Shown here: positions 37,920-47,000 of the stretch, piece after piece
Numbering within the stretch: position 1 is the first letter of the stretch
Layout of the letters: every line of letters begins with the position of its first letter
NCBI GenBank assembly: GCA_002387205.1
Contig: DGLA01000012.1
Location: 62,001 to 126,000, forward strand
DNA: 64,000 bases
Reading direction: 5' to 3'
Source of the DNA: Stutzerimonas stutzeri
Lineage (GTDB): Bacteria > Pseudomonadota > Gammaproteobacteria > Pseudomonadales > Pseudomonadaceae
Made by a program: the position numbers and the translations under genes
The notes under the pieces: model-generated
The model's database searches: none
Told to the model about the DNA's origin: nothing
Seen by the model: only the letters and a program-made list of their open reading frames with translations

Positions 37920-38318
37920 CTAGTTGTAGCGGCCGTTCAGGCCACCCACGCTCAGACGGCCGGCGCCCAGCAATGCGATAGCGATCGAGCCGAACAGGAA
38001 CAGGCCCTGGGTTTCCAGCGCCCAGCCGCCCATATTGCCGAGCGAGAACAGCTCCGACATGTGCGCAAGGGCAAAAGCCACCAGCATGTTGCCGACCATC
38101 AGCAGCGCACCGATTCGGGTGAACAGACCGATGATGACCAGGACGGGGCCGACCACTTCACCGAGGTAGACCCCGTAGGCGAGAAAGGTGGGCAGCCCGT
38201 ACCCGGCCAGCATGCCGGCAATCCCGCCGACGCCGCTTTGCAGCTTGGCAATTCCGTGCAGGAGGATGAGCAAGGCGACGCTCACTCTCAGAACAAGCTT
38301 TCCGATGTCGTCAGTCAT
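37920..38318 (-). CDS. DoxX-family membrane protein
   Basis: A 132-residue protein with four membrane helices, of the DoxX family: LVLRVSVALLILLHGIAKL at the start, then the LAYGVYLGEVVGPVLVIIGLFTRIGALLM block. I start at 38318 (MTDDIGKLVLRV), since upstream residues in the open frame are hydrophilic and outside the family. DoxX proteins are linked to quinone or thiol redox chemistry in some organisms; here the role is unknown. The gene stands alone, facing away from the sugar dehydrogenase gene. Confidence 0.88.
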   Translation of the reverse strand: MTDDIGKLVLRVSVALLILLHGIAKLQSGVGGIAGMLAGYGLPTFLAYGVYLGEVVGPVLVIIGLFTRIGALLMVGNMLVAFALAHMSELFSLGNMGGWALETQGLFLFGSIAIALLGAGRLSVGGLNGRYN

Positions 38319-38559
38319 GTGTCCCGTCCTATCTAGCCTAAGGGTTGCTGAATGTCCTATCACGGTAGCCCAGCGTTTGGGTGGGTGCATGCAGTCACCT
38401 CGCGCCCGGAGATCATCGGGCCGTTTCCTGGGGTGCCGGCGTGGCAGATTGCGTGCCGCTACATCTCTCCCGACCGGCGGTGGAACTCAGTCAACCGCTG
38501 CGGACTCGCAAAAGAACACGCCCGCTGTTAGGCCCGTCCGCCTTTGACAAGGATCCCTC

Positions 38560-40380
38560 ATGCGACCCGTCCCGTTTTTCCTTGCTCTGACCCTTATGCC
38601 GGGCGTAGCCCTGGCTGAACCCCTGCCGGCTCAACTGAAGGACGCCAAAACGCCTGACGTGAAGATCACCGGCCATATCGTCCGGCCGAAGCCAAAGGCC
38701 ATACCGGCGTCAGAGCTTGATGTACCGCCGGGCTTCGAGGTGCAGGTCTTTGCCGATGATCTGGTCAATCCGCGCATGCTCGCTGTGCATGACAGCGGCA
38801 CCGTTTACGTCACTCGGCGCAAGCTGGGCGACGTGCTCATGCTGCGCGATACCGATGGCGACGGTAGGGCGGACGAGCGCCGGGTCGTGGCCAACCGGAC
38901 AAACGCCCATGGCATCGCCATCGATGGCGATACGCTCTATCTGGTCACCATCAAGGAACTCTACAAGACCAGCATCCAGACCGATGGCAGCCTGGCTCCG
39001 CTGGAACGCCTGATCAGCGATCTGCCCGATGCCGGGCAGCATCCCAATCGCACCCTGGTCGTCGGGCCGGACAAACAGCTCTATCTGTCGGTCGGCTCGA
39101 CCTGTAATGCCTGTGCAGATGACAACCCGGAAAACGCGACGCTGCTGCAGGTCAAGCCCGATGGGTCGAGTCGGAAGATATTTGCCAGCGGTCTGCGCAA
39201 TACCATCGGCTTTGCCTTCGAGCCGGAGACCGGCGCGCTCTACGGCATGGATCACGGCATGGACTGGCTCGGTGACAACGTCCAGCACGAAGAGCTGAAC
39301 CTGATCCAGAAGGGCAAGAGCTACGGTTGGCCCTATATCTACGAAGAAGACGGCATCAATCCGGCCGATCAACCGCCAGGCAAGATCACCCATCAGCAAT
39401 GGGCCGCACGCAGCGTGGCGCCGGTGGGGCTCTATGTGCCGCACTCGGCGCCCATGCAGATGGCGTTCTACACCGGCGACCGGTTTCCCGAGGAGTATCG
39501 GGGGGATGCGTTCGTGGCCATGCGCGGCTCATGGAACCGCCGTCCTCCGTCGGGTTACGAGGTATTGCGGATCCGCTTCGATGAGGGCAAGCCGGTAGGC
39601 TTCGAGCCGCTGGTCAGTGGGTTTCTCGTTCAGGACGGCGAGGGCTGGGCGCGCTCGGCACGGCTCGCCGGTCTGGCGCAAACCCGCGATGGCGCCCTGC
39701 TGGTTTCCGATGACGACAACGGTGTGATCTATCGCGTCAGCTACACGGGCACCGGTGACAATGGCGCAGAAGGCAGCGACGCGAGCCGCCAACCGACCCA
39801 TGCCGAGGGCTCGCGGGTAGGGATGCTGCAAGGCCCGCAAACGACGCGAGAAGCGCAGCCGGACAAGCCCGCAGAGCTCAGCCGGGCCATCCTTGGAACC
39901 CAGGGCTCCTCACTGGAGCTGCAGTCTTCGGCGTTTCGGGATGGCACCACGCTGCCCGACGAGCATGCCGCCGAACAGGACAATATTTCGCCACCGTTGC
40001 AATGGAAGGCGGGACCAGACGGCACCCGGAGTTACGTGGTGATCATGGAAGACCCGGACGTGTCCAGCGAGCCGCCATTTGTCCACTGGCTGCTCTACAA
40101 CCTTCCGGCTGATACCACCGAGCTTACAGCCGCAGTACCAGGCGCGGCTGCGTTGGAAACGCCCGAGGGCGCGCTCCAGGGGCGTAATGACCGGGGCAGC
40201 CTCGGCTACTACGGACCACGCCCACCGAAGGGCGATTCCCCCCATCACTACCACTTCCAGGTGTTTGCGCTGGATCGCATGCTGGATGTGCCCCATGGCG
40301 CCAGTCGCGCCGAGTTGCTGAAGGCCATGCGGGGCCATGTTCTGGCGGCCGATGAGGTGGTGGGCCGCTATTCGCGATGA
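38560..40380 (+). CDS. PQQ-type sugar dehydrogenase fused to PEBP (YbhB/YbcL) domain
   Basis: A 606-residue periplasmic protein with a signal peptide (FFLALTLMPGVALA). Residues about 55-400 form a six-bladed beta-propeller of the soluble aldose/sorbosone dehydrogenase type (PPGFEVQVFADDLVNPRML, FASGLRNTIGFAFEP, HEELNLIQKGKSYGWP). After a Ser/Gly/Glu-rich linker, residues about 435-606 form a phosphatidylethanolamine-binding-like domain with EDPD, HWLLYNLP and GYYGPRPPKG. PEBP pockets bind anions or small ligands. The fusion could place a ligand sensor or substrate carrier beside the oxidase. The frame is continuous, so it is not an assembly join of two genes. The TPP enzyme starts 52 bp downstream. 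Confidence 0.87.
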   Translation: MRPVPFFLALTLMPGVALAEPLPAQLKDAKTPDVKITGHIVRPKPKAIPASELDVPPGFEVQVFADDLVNPRMLAVHDSGTVYVTRRKLGDVLMLRDTDGDGRADERRVVANRTNAHGIAIDGDTLYLVTIKELYKTSIQTDGSLAPLERLISDLPDAGQHPNRTLVVGPDKQLYLSVGSTCNACADDNPENATLLQVKPDGSSRKIFASGLRNTIGFAFEPETGALYGMDHGMDWLGDNVQHEELNLIQKGKSYGWPYIYEEDGINPADQPPGKITHQQWAARSVAPVGLYVPHSAPMQMAFYTGDRFPEEYRGDAFVAMRGSWNRRPPSGYEVLRIRFDEGKPVGFEPLVSGFLVQDGEGWARSARLAGLAQTRDGALLVSDDDNGVIYRVSYTGTGDNGAEGSDASRQPTHAEGSRVGMLQGPQTTREAQPDKPAELSRAILGTQGSSLELQSSAFRDGTTLPDEHAAEQDNISPPLQWKAGPDGTRSYVVIMEDPDVSSEPPFVHWLLYNLPADTTELTAAVPGAAALETPEGALQGRNDRGSLGYYGPRPPKGDSPHHYHFQVFALDRMLDVPHGASRAELLKAMRGHVLAADEVVGRYSR

Positions 40381-40432
40381 ATCCTGGGGGCCCGCCCCGT
40401 TCGATAACGCATCAACTTTTGAAGGAATACAC

Positions 40433-42235
40433 ATGAGCGCAATGACTGTTGGTGATTACTTCGTCGAACGGCTTTATCAATGGGGCGTGCGCCGCATCTA
40501 CGGTTATCCGGGCGACGGCATCAACGGCGTGCTCGGCGCGCTGAACCGGGCCAACGGTAAGATCCGCTTCATCCAGGCACGCCATGAAGAGATGGCGGCT
40601 TTCATGGCCTCGGCTGACGCCAAGTTCAGCGGCGGTCTCGGTGTCTGCCTGTCGACATCGGGCCCTGGCGCCTCGCACCTGCTCACCGGCCTCTACGATG
40701 CGCGTCTCGATCACATGCCCGTGCTTGCCATCTGTGGGCAGCAGGCGCGCACGGCGATGGGCGCCCACTATCAGCAGGAAATCGATCTGCAGGCGATGTT
40801 CAAGGATGTTGCCGGCGCCTTCGTCCAGCAGGCGGCCGCGCCGGCGCAGGTGCGTCATCTGGTTGATCGGGCGATCCGCACCGCTTATGGCGAGCGCAAG
40901 GTAACGGCCATCATCCTGCCCAACGACCTGCAGGAAGCCGAATACAGCGAGCCGCCGCGTGCTCATGGTGCGGTGCTTTCCGGCGTCGGCTATACCCGGC
41001 CGAAGATGGTGCCCTACGAAGCCGACCTGCAACGCGCGGCCGAGGTGCTCAACGCCGGCAAGAAGGTTGCGATCCTGGTTGGTGCGGGGGCGCTGGACGC
41101 CACCGACGAGGTCATCGCTGTGGCTGAACGACTGGGTGCCGGTGTCGCTAAGGCGCTGCTGGGCAAGGCGGTGCTGCCGGACGACCTGCCCTGGGTCACC
41201 GGCTCCATCGGCCTGCTCGGAACCGAGCCCAGCTACAAGCTGATGACCGAGTGCGACACCTTCCTGATGATCGGCTCGGGCTTTCCCTATTCCGAGTTTC
41301 TGCCGGAGGAAGGGCAGGCGCGTGGCGTGCAGATCGACATCAAGGCCGACATGCTGAGCATTCGCTACCCGATGGAGGTAAATCTCCAGGGACAGTCCTC
41401 GGAAACGCTGCGTGCGCTGCTGCCCTTGCTCAAGGAAAAAACCGACCGCAGCTGGCGTCAGCAGGTCGAGAAGTGGCGCGGTAAATGGGAGGAAGAGCTG
41501 GAAGACCGGGCCATGGCCAGCGCCAACCCGATCAACCCGCAGCGGGTGGCCTGGGAACTGTCGCCGCGCCTGCCGGACCAGGCCATCATCACCAGCGACT
41601 CGGGTTCCTGCGCCAACTGGTTCGCACGTGACATCAAGATCCGTCGCGGGATGATGTGCTCACTATCGGGCGGGCTGGCCTCGATGGGCGCTGCCGTGCC
41701 CTATGCCATTGCCGCCAAGTTCGCCTATCCGGAGCGCCCCGTGGTGGCGCTGGTCGGCGATGGCGCCATGCAGATGAACAACATGGCCGAGCTGATCACC
41801 GTCGCCAAATACTGGAAGGAATGGCCCAGCCCGAAATGGATCTGCTGCGTGTTCAACAACGAAGACCTCAACCAGGTGACCTGGGAACAGCGAGTGATGG
41901 AAGGCGATCCGAAGTTCGAGGCCTCGCAGAACATCCCGGACGTGCCATACCACAGGTTTGCCGAGTCGATCGGCCTGAAAGGCATCTTCTGCGACCGCGA
42001 AGAGGGCGTCGCCGCCGCCTGGGAAGAAGCGCTGGCAGCCGACCGGCCGGTTTTGCTGGAATTCAAGACCGATCCGAACGTGCCGCCGCTGCCTCCGCAC
42101 CTCAAGCTGGCGCAGGCAAAGGCCTATGCCTCGGTGTTGCTGCAAGGCGACCCGGATCAGGGCGGCATCATCAGGCAGACCGCCAAGCAGGTGCTCGGCT
42201 CCGTGATGCCAGGGCACCACAAGGACGATAAATGA
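40433..42235 (+). CDS. Thiamine-pyrophosphate enzyme (pyruvate oxidase/acetolactate synthase family)
   Basis: A 600-residue TPP enzyme. The catalytic Glu lies in ARHEEMAAF, and the TPP-metal motif begins GDGAMQMNNMAEL and ends near VFNNEDLNQVTWEQ. A central NAD/FAD-like domain spans about 190-330. It resembles the PoxB-like group annotated only as thiamine-pyrophosphate-requiring; the reaction is probably 2-oxo acid decarboxylation. ATG 40433 has GAAGGA upstream; the frame upstream runs into the previous gene. It lies 52 bp after the sugar dehydrogenase fusion and may be in its operon. Confidence 0.87.
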   Translation: MSAMTVGDYFVERLYQWGVRRIYGYPGDGINGVLGALNRANGKIRFIQARHEEMAAFMASADAKFSGGLGVCLSTSGPGASHLLTGLYDARLDHMPVLAICGQQARTAMGAHYQQEIDLQAMFKDVAGAFVQQAAAPAQVRHLVDRAIRTAYGERKVTAIILPNDLQEAEYSEPPRAHGAVLSGVGYTRPKMVPYEADLQRAAEVLNAGKKVAILVGAGALDATDEVIAVAERLGAGVAKALLGKAVLPDDLPWVTGSIGLLGTEPSYKLMTECDTFLMIGSGFPYSEFLPEEGQARGVQIDIKADMLSIRYPMEVNLQGQSSETLRALLPLLKEKTDRSWRQQVEKWRGKWEEELEDRAMASANPINPQRVAWELSPRLPDQAIITSDSGSCANWFARDIKIRRGMMCSLSGGLASMGAAVPYAIAAKFAYPERPVVALVGDGAMQMNNMAELITVAKYWKEWPSPKWICCVFNNEDLNQVTWEQRVMEGDPKFEASQNIPDVPYHRFAESIGLKGIFCDREEGVAAAWEEALAADRPVLLEFKTDPNVPPLPPHLKLAQAKAYASVLLQGDPDQGGIIRQTAKQVLGSVMPGHHKDDK

Positions 42236-42544
42236 CGCAGCGGCTGACACCGCCATTCACGCCTGTGAGTGGCGGCCTGCCCTGTGCCGACCGATGTGAC
42301 CGAAGCCAAAGGGACCTTTGCCTGTGACGCCACCGCCCATGGGCAAGCCGTCATCTCCTCCATGGCGGCTTCACTTATCGCCGGGGCCATGGTTGGGTCA
42401 TCCTGCGCAGCGGAGGGGGAGGCGAAAGGCGAGGGCACCGATGCCCAGGCCCCGCCTGCCCGGGCTGACAGCGCGGCGGAACAATCGGCATGAGCTGGCA
42501 GCCGAACTCTCTATGGACCTCACCCACTGCATAAACGAAGCAGC
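42236..42544. other. 309-bp gap with hairpin after the TPP gene
   Basis: A hairpin of 11 pairs, one of them G-U (CCGCCATTCAC 42250-42260, loop GCCT, partner 42265-42275), lies 15 bp after the stop and probably ends the transcript. A GTG-initiated frame at 42269-42493 has no ribosome-binding site and no recognisable sequence, so I do not call it a gene. Confidence 0.5.
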
Positions 42545-43624
42545 ATGATCGAAGGCATCCTTGTCGGCGTGACCGTGGCGTTCGTCGCGATCACCCTCAT
42601 CCAGTACTGGAGCCAGCCGAGCTGGTGGGACCGGGGCTGGGACTTTCCCAAGCTGCAGATCGGCGCGCTCTTGCTGCTCCTGCTGCTGGCGCAGGGGGTG
42701 CTGTTGGATTTTTCGAACCATTGGAACCTGATCCTGCCACCGCTGACGCTGTGCTGCCTGGCCTACCAATGGTGGTGGATCCGGCCTTATACGCGTCTGG
42801 CGCGCTGCGAGACCGCTTGGGCCGATCCCGACGATGATGCGCCGCGGATCCGCATCCTTTCCTCCAATGTGCTGACCCCGAATCGGCACGCCGGCCGCCT
42901 TGTCGAACTGGTCCAGCAGTATCGTCCGGACGTGCTGGTAACGCTCGAGACCGACCAGTGGTGGGAGGATCAGCTGCAGGTGCTCACCGACCAGTACCCG
43001 CACTGTATGCGATGCCCGCTGGATAACCTCTACGGCATGCACGTGTTCTCGCGGCTGCCGCTGGAACATCAGCGGCTGAGCTTTCTGGTGCAGGACAACA
43101 TCCCCTCGATGCACGCGCGGCTGCGGGTCAACGACGAGGTGTCGGTGCGCATGCATTTTCTTCACCCCGCGCCACCGAGCCCGACGGAAAACGACGAATC
43201 CACCGAGCGCGACGTCGAACTGCTGATTGTCGGGCGCAGTGTCAGGCAGGCCGGCGGTCCGGTCATCGTCACGGGTGACCTCAATGACGTGGCCTGGTCG
43301 CCGACCACGCGGCTGTTCCGCAAGGTCAGCGGTCTGCTCGATCCGCGTATCGGTCGCGGCATGTACAACACCTTCCATGCCCAATACCGTTTCCTGCGCT
43401 GGCCGCTGGATCACTTCTTCCATAGCGCACATTTTCGGGTGGCGCGTATCGAACGCCTGCCAAGCATTGGCTCGGACCATTTTCCTATGTTCATCGAACT
43501 CCAGTACGACTGCCGCCAGAGCAGCGAGCAGCACAGTCCGGAGCTTGATGCAAAAGGCCGCGCCCGTGCCCAGCACAAGGTCGAGCAGGAACCGGCCAGC
43601 AAGTCGGATGTGCCGCAGCCCTGA
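42545..43624 (+). CDS. Membrane-anchored endonuclease/exonuclease/phosphatase-family protein
   Basis: A 359-residue protein. Two or three N-terminal membrane helices (residues 3-20, about 38-57 and 60-75) are followed by an EEP-superfamily catalytic domain from about residue 97: RILSSNVLT, the Glu of VTLETD, GDLNDVAWS and the final GSDHFPMF. These are the metal and catalytic residues of this fold, so it should hydrolyse a phosphodiester or phosphomonoester. With this topology the domain is likely periplasmic. The substrate (lipid headgroup, nucleic acid or other) is not evident. Confidence 0.86.
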   Translation: MIEGILVGVTVAFVAITLIQYWSQPSWWDRGWDFPKLQIGALLLLLLLAQGVLLDFSNHWNLILPPLTLCCLAYQWWWIRPYTRLARCETAWADPDDDAPRIRILSSNVLTPNRHAGRLVELVQQYRPDVLVTLETDQWWEDQLQVLTDQYPHCMRCPLDNLYGMHVFSRLPLEHQRLSFLVQDNIPSMHARLRVNDEVSVRMHFLHPAPPSPTENDESTERDVELLIVGRSVRQAGGPVIVTGDLNDVAWSPTTRLFRKVSGLLDPRIGRGMYNTFHAQYRFLRWPLDHFFHSAHFRVARIERLPSIGSDHFPMFIELQYDCRQSSEQHSPELDAKGRARAQHKVEQEPASKSDVPQP

Positions 43625-43891
43625 GTGGCTGCTCACGCGCAGTCAGCAAAGGGCAGCTTCGCCGGGTCGTATTGCAAGCGGCAACTCCGTGTAACGGCAC
43701 ATTCATGTCCGCCCGTCCCACTGCGGGAATGCCATGCCGCGTCGACAGTCCCTTCTTTAGCCCTATGCGCTGCAGATTCGAAGCGCCAGTCATCAGTAAC
43801 CGCTGTGGTAAGCAGCTGAAGAGAGCAGAGCCTGCCGACACGACCGTTCGTTCAGCGCAGGCCGTCAGGCCCACCCGACTCAGGAGCCGTT

Positions 43892-45013
43892 ATGCAACGA
43901 CGATCATTTCTCTCCACCCTCGCGGCCGGTAGCGCCCTCGTGCTTGGCGCTCCGCACCTTCTGGCCCAGACTGGCACTGGGCAATCAGCGAATCGATCCC
44001 CCGAGGCGTTGCCTCGCAACGAGGGTGATCATCCGCGTTACAGGCCCCAGCAGCGTTTCGGCCTCGGCGGCGCCATTGCGCTGGGCGACATGCGTCGGCA
44101 GATCTCCGAAGAGCAGGCCCGGGCCATTCTCACCGCGGCCTGGGAGCAGGGAATCCGCTACTACGACACCTCGCCCTGGTACGGGCTGGGCCTCAGTGAG
44201 CGGCGGGTCGGCCAGCTGCTTTACCCTCGCGAGCGCGACAGTTTCGTGCTGTCTTCGAAGATCGGCCGGCTGCTCGAACCGGACCCCGGCTACGACCATC
44301 CGGGCTGGAAGGGCATCGATAATTTCCGTCCCGAATGGGATTTCTCCGCATCGGCGACACGGCGCTCGATCGAAGACAGCTTGCAGCGCATGGGTGTACC
44401 GCGACTGGATATGGTGTTCATTCATGACCTCTCGCCCGACCACATGGGCGAGCAATGGCGCGAGCACTTCGAAGTCGCGCGCAAGGGTGCCATGCCCGAG
44501 CTGGTGAAAATGCGCGAAGAAGGTTTGATCAAGGGCTGGGGCCTGGGCGTCAATACGCTCGAACCCCTGCTCAAGACGCTGGAAGTCTCCGACCCGGATA
44601 TCAGTCTGCTGGCCACTCAGTACTCGCTGCTCAAGCATGAGGACGCCCTGACGCGTGCATTCCCTGCGTGCCGGGAGCGCAACGTCTCGCTGGTGCTCGG
44701 AGCGCCGCTCAATTCCGGCTACCTGGCCGGAGGCGAGTACTACAACTACAACCGCGGCGCGCCACAGGACATCGCACAGAGGCGCGAGCGCTACCGGGCC
44801 CTGGCGCAGGAACATGGCGTCGACCTGCGCACCGCAGCGCTGCAATTCTGCAACGCACCGGACGTCGTCGCCGCGGTAATCCCCGGAGCGAGCAGCCCCG
44901 AGCAGGTCCGCGAAAACGTCGCCTCGATGGTCGAGGCTCGTGTTCCGAGCGCCTTCTGGAAGGCGGCCAAATCGCAGGGGCTGCTGCATGAAGATGCACC
45001 CACGCCGGGCTGA
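43892..45013 (+). CDS. Tat-exported aldo/keto reductase
   Basis: A 373-residue aldo/keto reductase of the D-threo-aldose (L-fucose) dehydrogenase-like group. The N-terminus MQRRSFLSTLAAGSALVLGAP is a twin-arginine signal with an AxA-like cleavage site near LLAQ. The catalytic tetrad is visible: Asp in YYDTSPWYG, Tyr in the same motif, Lys in LSSKIGR and His in VFIHDLSP. A Tat signal suggests export after folding with bound NAD(P), since the periplasm lacks free cofactor. The substrate is unknown. It lies 267 bp after the EEP gene, and no terminator is obvious between them. Confidence 0.87.
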   Translation: MQRRSFLSTLAAGSALVLGAPHLLAQTGTGQSANRSPEALPRNEGDHPRYRPQQRFGLGGAIALGDMRRQISEEQARAILTAAWEQGIRYYDTSPWYGLGLSERRVGQLLYPRERDSFVLSSKIGRLLEPDPGYDHPGWKGIDNFRPEWDFSASATRRSIEDSLQRMGVPRLDMVFIHDLSPDHMGEQWREHFEVARKGAMPELVKMREEGLIKGWGLGVNTLEPLLKTLEVSDPDISLLATQYSLLKHEDALTRAFPACRERNVSLVLGAPLNSGYLAGGEYYNYNRGAPQDIAQRRERYRALAQEHGVDLRTAALQFCNAPDVVAAVIPGASSPEQVRENVASMVEARVPSAFWKAAKSQGLLHEDAPTPG

Positions 45014-45158
45014 GCCGGTCTGTACCCGCACCAGGTTGCGTGCGGTTAATGCGGTCAACCTGGCTCACGTCCTTTAATAGCTGTCCCATCGCGGCCAGAC
45101 AGGGGCACGCGGCGGGCACTGAGCTGTCACACCGTCGACACTCAGAACAGGAGGCCTC

Positions 45159-46226
45159 ATGTCGATTGAAGCGGATTTCTCATTGCTCGAATCATTGCTG
45201 CTGGCCCGAGGGCCTGGTGGGCAGGAAGAAGAGGTTCGGACACTGTGCCGTACAGCACTCGAAGCGAGCTGCGACGAAGTCTGGCAGGACGCCGCCAACA
45301 ACCTGATCGGCGTGATACGGGCAGCTGACGTCCCACACGAAGATGCGCAGGCTCGCGCCATTCGCGTCATGGCTCATCAGGATGAAATCGCGATGGTCGT
45401 CAAACGCATCGGCAATGACGGCCGGCTGCATGTCGTTGCGCTGGGCGGGGCATTTCCGGTCAACTTCGGCATGTGCCCCGTCGATGTGATGGGTGAAACA
45501 CAGGTCCTGCCAGGGGTGCTGTCATTCGGCACCATGCACGGTACCAGCGAATCGCCGCAGTCGGCCGATATTCTCAGCGGCAACGTCAAGTGGCCGGACG
45601 TTCATGTGATTACCCGCCGTACTGCCGAGGAGCTCGCTGAATCCGGCATCAGGCCTGGCTCCCGAGTGGTCCTCAGCCAGCATTGGCGAAGGCCATTCCG
45701 GGTCCACGATGCAATCGCTGCCCATTTCCTCGATGATCGAGCGCCGGTGGTGGCTGCTCTGCGCAGTGCCGAAGACGTGGCGGGACGCAAACGCGAACTG
45801 CAGCAGGACGTGTATTACGTGTTGACGACCAACGAGGAAGAAACCAATTCAGGCGCGCAATATGCTGCACGGACGCTACCGGGCACGGTCTGTGTTGCGC
45901 TGGAGGTAGGTCCGATCGCTGATGAATACAGCACGCGGCTGTGTGCCGACCCGATCATCCTTACCGGCGACGAGAAGGGGCTTTATACCAAGTCGGTTTC
46001 CGACGAGTTGTTGAAGGCAGCTGTCCGCTGCGGTTACACGCCCCAGCCGGCGTTGATGCCAGGGTTTGCGTCGGACGCGAGCGCTGTGCTTGGTTCCGGA
46101 TCATCACCCCGCGCAGGATGCCTGGCGATTCCTACGGAAAACACTCACGGATACGAACTGATTACCAGGGACGGCATGCAGGCGTGCGCACGCACCCTGA
46201 CTGAATACCTGTTGAGCATTGGCTAA
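45159..46226 (+). CDS. M42-type aminopeptidase-like metallohydrolase
   Basis: A 355-residue cytoplasmic protein of the M42/M20 di-zinc hydrolase clan. Landmarks are AHQDEIAMVV (His/Asp metal-site region), FLDDRAPVVAAL (bridging Asp, DDR motif), TTNEEETNSGA (catalytic Glu pair), EVGPIADEY and ENTHGYELI with the C-terminal His. M42 enzymes are dodecameric aminopeptidases or glycan hydrolases. The first metal motif has Ala where Gly is usual (DEIA for DEIG), so the assignment of peptidase activity is provisional. It is preceded by a 145-bp gap and reads as a single gene. Confidence 0.82.
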   Translation: MSIEADFSLLESLLLARGPGGQEEEVRTLCRTALEASCDEVWQDAANNLIGVIRAADVPHEDAQARAIRVMAHQDEIAMVVKRIGNDGRLHVVALGGAFPVNFGMCPVDVMGETQVLPGVLSFGTMHGTSESPQSADILSGNVKWPDVHVITRRTAEELAESGIRPGSRVVLSQHWRRPFRVHDAIAAHFLDDRAPVVAALRSAEDVAGRKRELQQDVYYVLTTNEEETNSGAQYAARTLPGTVCVALEVGPIADEYSTRLCADPIILTGDEKGLYTKSVSDELLKAAVRCGYTPQPALMPGFASDASAVLGSGSSPRAGCLAIPTENTHGYELITRDGMQACARTLTEYLLSIG

Positions 46227-46295
46227 GCCGGCAACAAGACCGCCCTTCAGCCACGGCTACGATGCGGCTTGGAGCCGCCACGATGACGCTTGCTT

Positions 46296-46520
46296 TCAAC
46301 CCGGCGAGGCCGACGGATCGGCTGAGCGGGGGTAGGTTCGTTCCTCCTCGAAGGTTCCGTCCATCTTGTGGATCTTTACCGAGCCAGTCTTGCCGGCCAT
46401 GAATGTCGACAGCCCGGCAACGATCTGCTCCTTGGTAGGCTCGGTGAGAACCGGGGTATCGCCTCCTTCTTCGCGCATTTCCCAGCCATTGTCGCCTTTG
46501 GATACGTGATAGTTCTGCAT
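46296..46520 (-). CDS. DUF2188 small protein
   Basis: A 74-residue protein with the DUF2188 outline: MQNYHVSKGDNGWEMREEG, a Lys/Gln-rich helix (TKEQIVAGLSTFMAGK) and SVKIHKMDGTFEEERTYPR. Family members are small, widespread and uncharacterised, often found with stress proteins. GAGGCG precedes the start at 46520; the frame extends further upstream without a conserved start. A terminator separates it from the next upstream gene. Confidence 0.85.
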   Translation of the reverse strand: MQNYHVSKGDNGWEMREEGGDTPVLTEPTKEQIVAGLSTFMAGKTGSVKIHKMDGTFEEERTYPRSADPSASPG

Positions 46521-46595
46521 GGTCGCCTCTTTTTGCCTGTGGCTGCCTCGCATGGCTGATGACGGGTCGGCTGCAGCCGGGACCTATCACACTGC

Positions 46596-46630
46596 AAAAA
46601 ACCTTGTTGTAACTGCTCACAAGGTTTTTT
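46596..46630 (-). terminator. Strong bidirectional-type terminator
   Basis: A perfect 12-bp stem, A6-CCTTGT (46596-46607) with ACAAGG-T6 (46619-46630), and an 11-nt loop. On the leftward strand it ends in six Ts and terminates the DUF2795 gene. Confidence 0.9.
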
Positions 46631-46724
46631 AAGCCCATTGGCTGTCTCTATATATCTAGCCCTGCACATCAACTAATTGAAACGCAGCTATCAAGTTGTG
46701 GATGCTGATTATCGGAGTCGTCGA

Positions 46725-46931
46725 TCATTTAGCTTCGCCGTAGCCTTTCATTACATCTGCCATGTTTCCGTATTCATGGTCGGGCATATTGTTCAGAACA
46801 TCCACGACTTCGGATTCAGCCCCGTTCTTCTGGGCGTGCTGCACCAAATGTTCCTTGTTGGCGGGGTAGTCGATGCCTTTCAAATAAGTTGCCACGTTTG
46901 CGGGTGATTCACCGCCGACGCCTCGTGTCAT
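46725..46931 (-). CDS. DUF2795 small protein
   Basis: A 68-residue protein starting MTRGVGGESPANVATYLKGIDYPA, with the DUF2795 helices (KEHLVQHAQKNGAESEVVDVL) and the ending MPDHEYGNMADVMKGYGEAK. This family is short, all-helical and of unknown function; copies commonly sit with KGG-repeat and other stress genes, as here. GAGAGGA lies about 8 nt before the start at 46931. A strong terminator 95 bp after its stop closes the transcript. Confidence 0.88.
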   Translation of the reverse strand: MTRGVGGESPANVATYLKGIDYPANKEHLVQHAQKNGAESEVVDVLNNMPDHEYGNMADVMKGYGEAK

Positions 46932-47000
46932 GTCTGCATTCCTCTCGATGGGTGGGGGGTGGGAGCCAAGCTCCCACCCTCGCATCGCTTGACCGAACGC

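Noticed and set aside
42269..42493. Small GTG-started frame after the TPP enzyme
   Set aside because: No ribosome-binding site, starts inside a terminator-like hairpin, and the sequence resembles no known protein.
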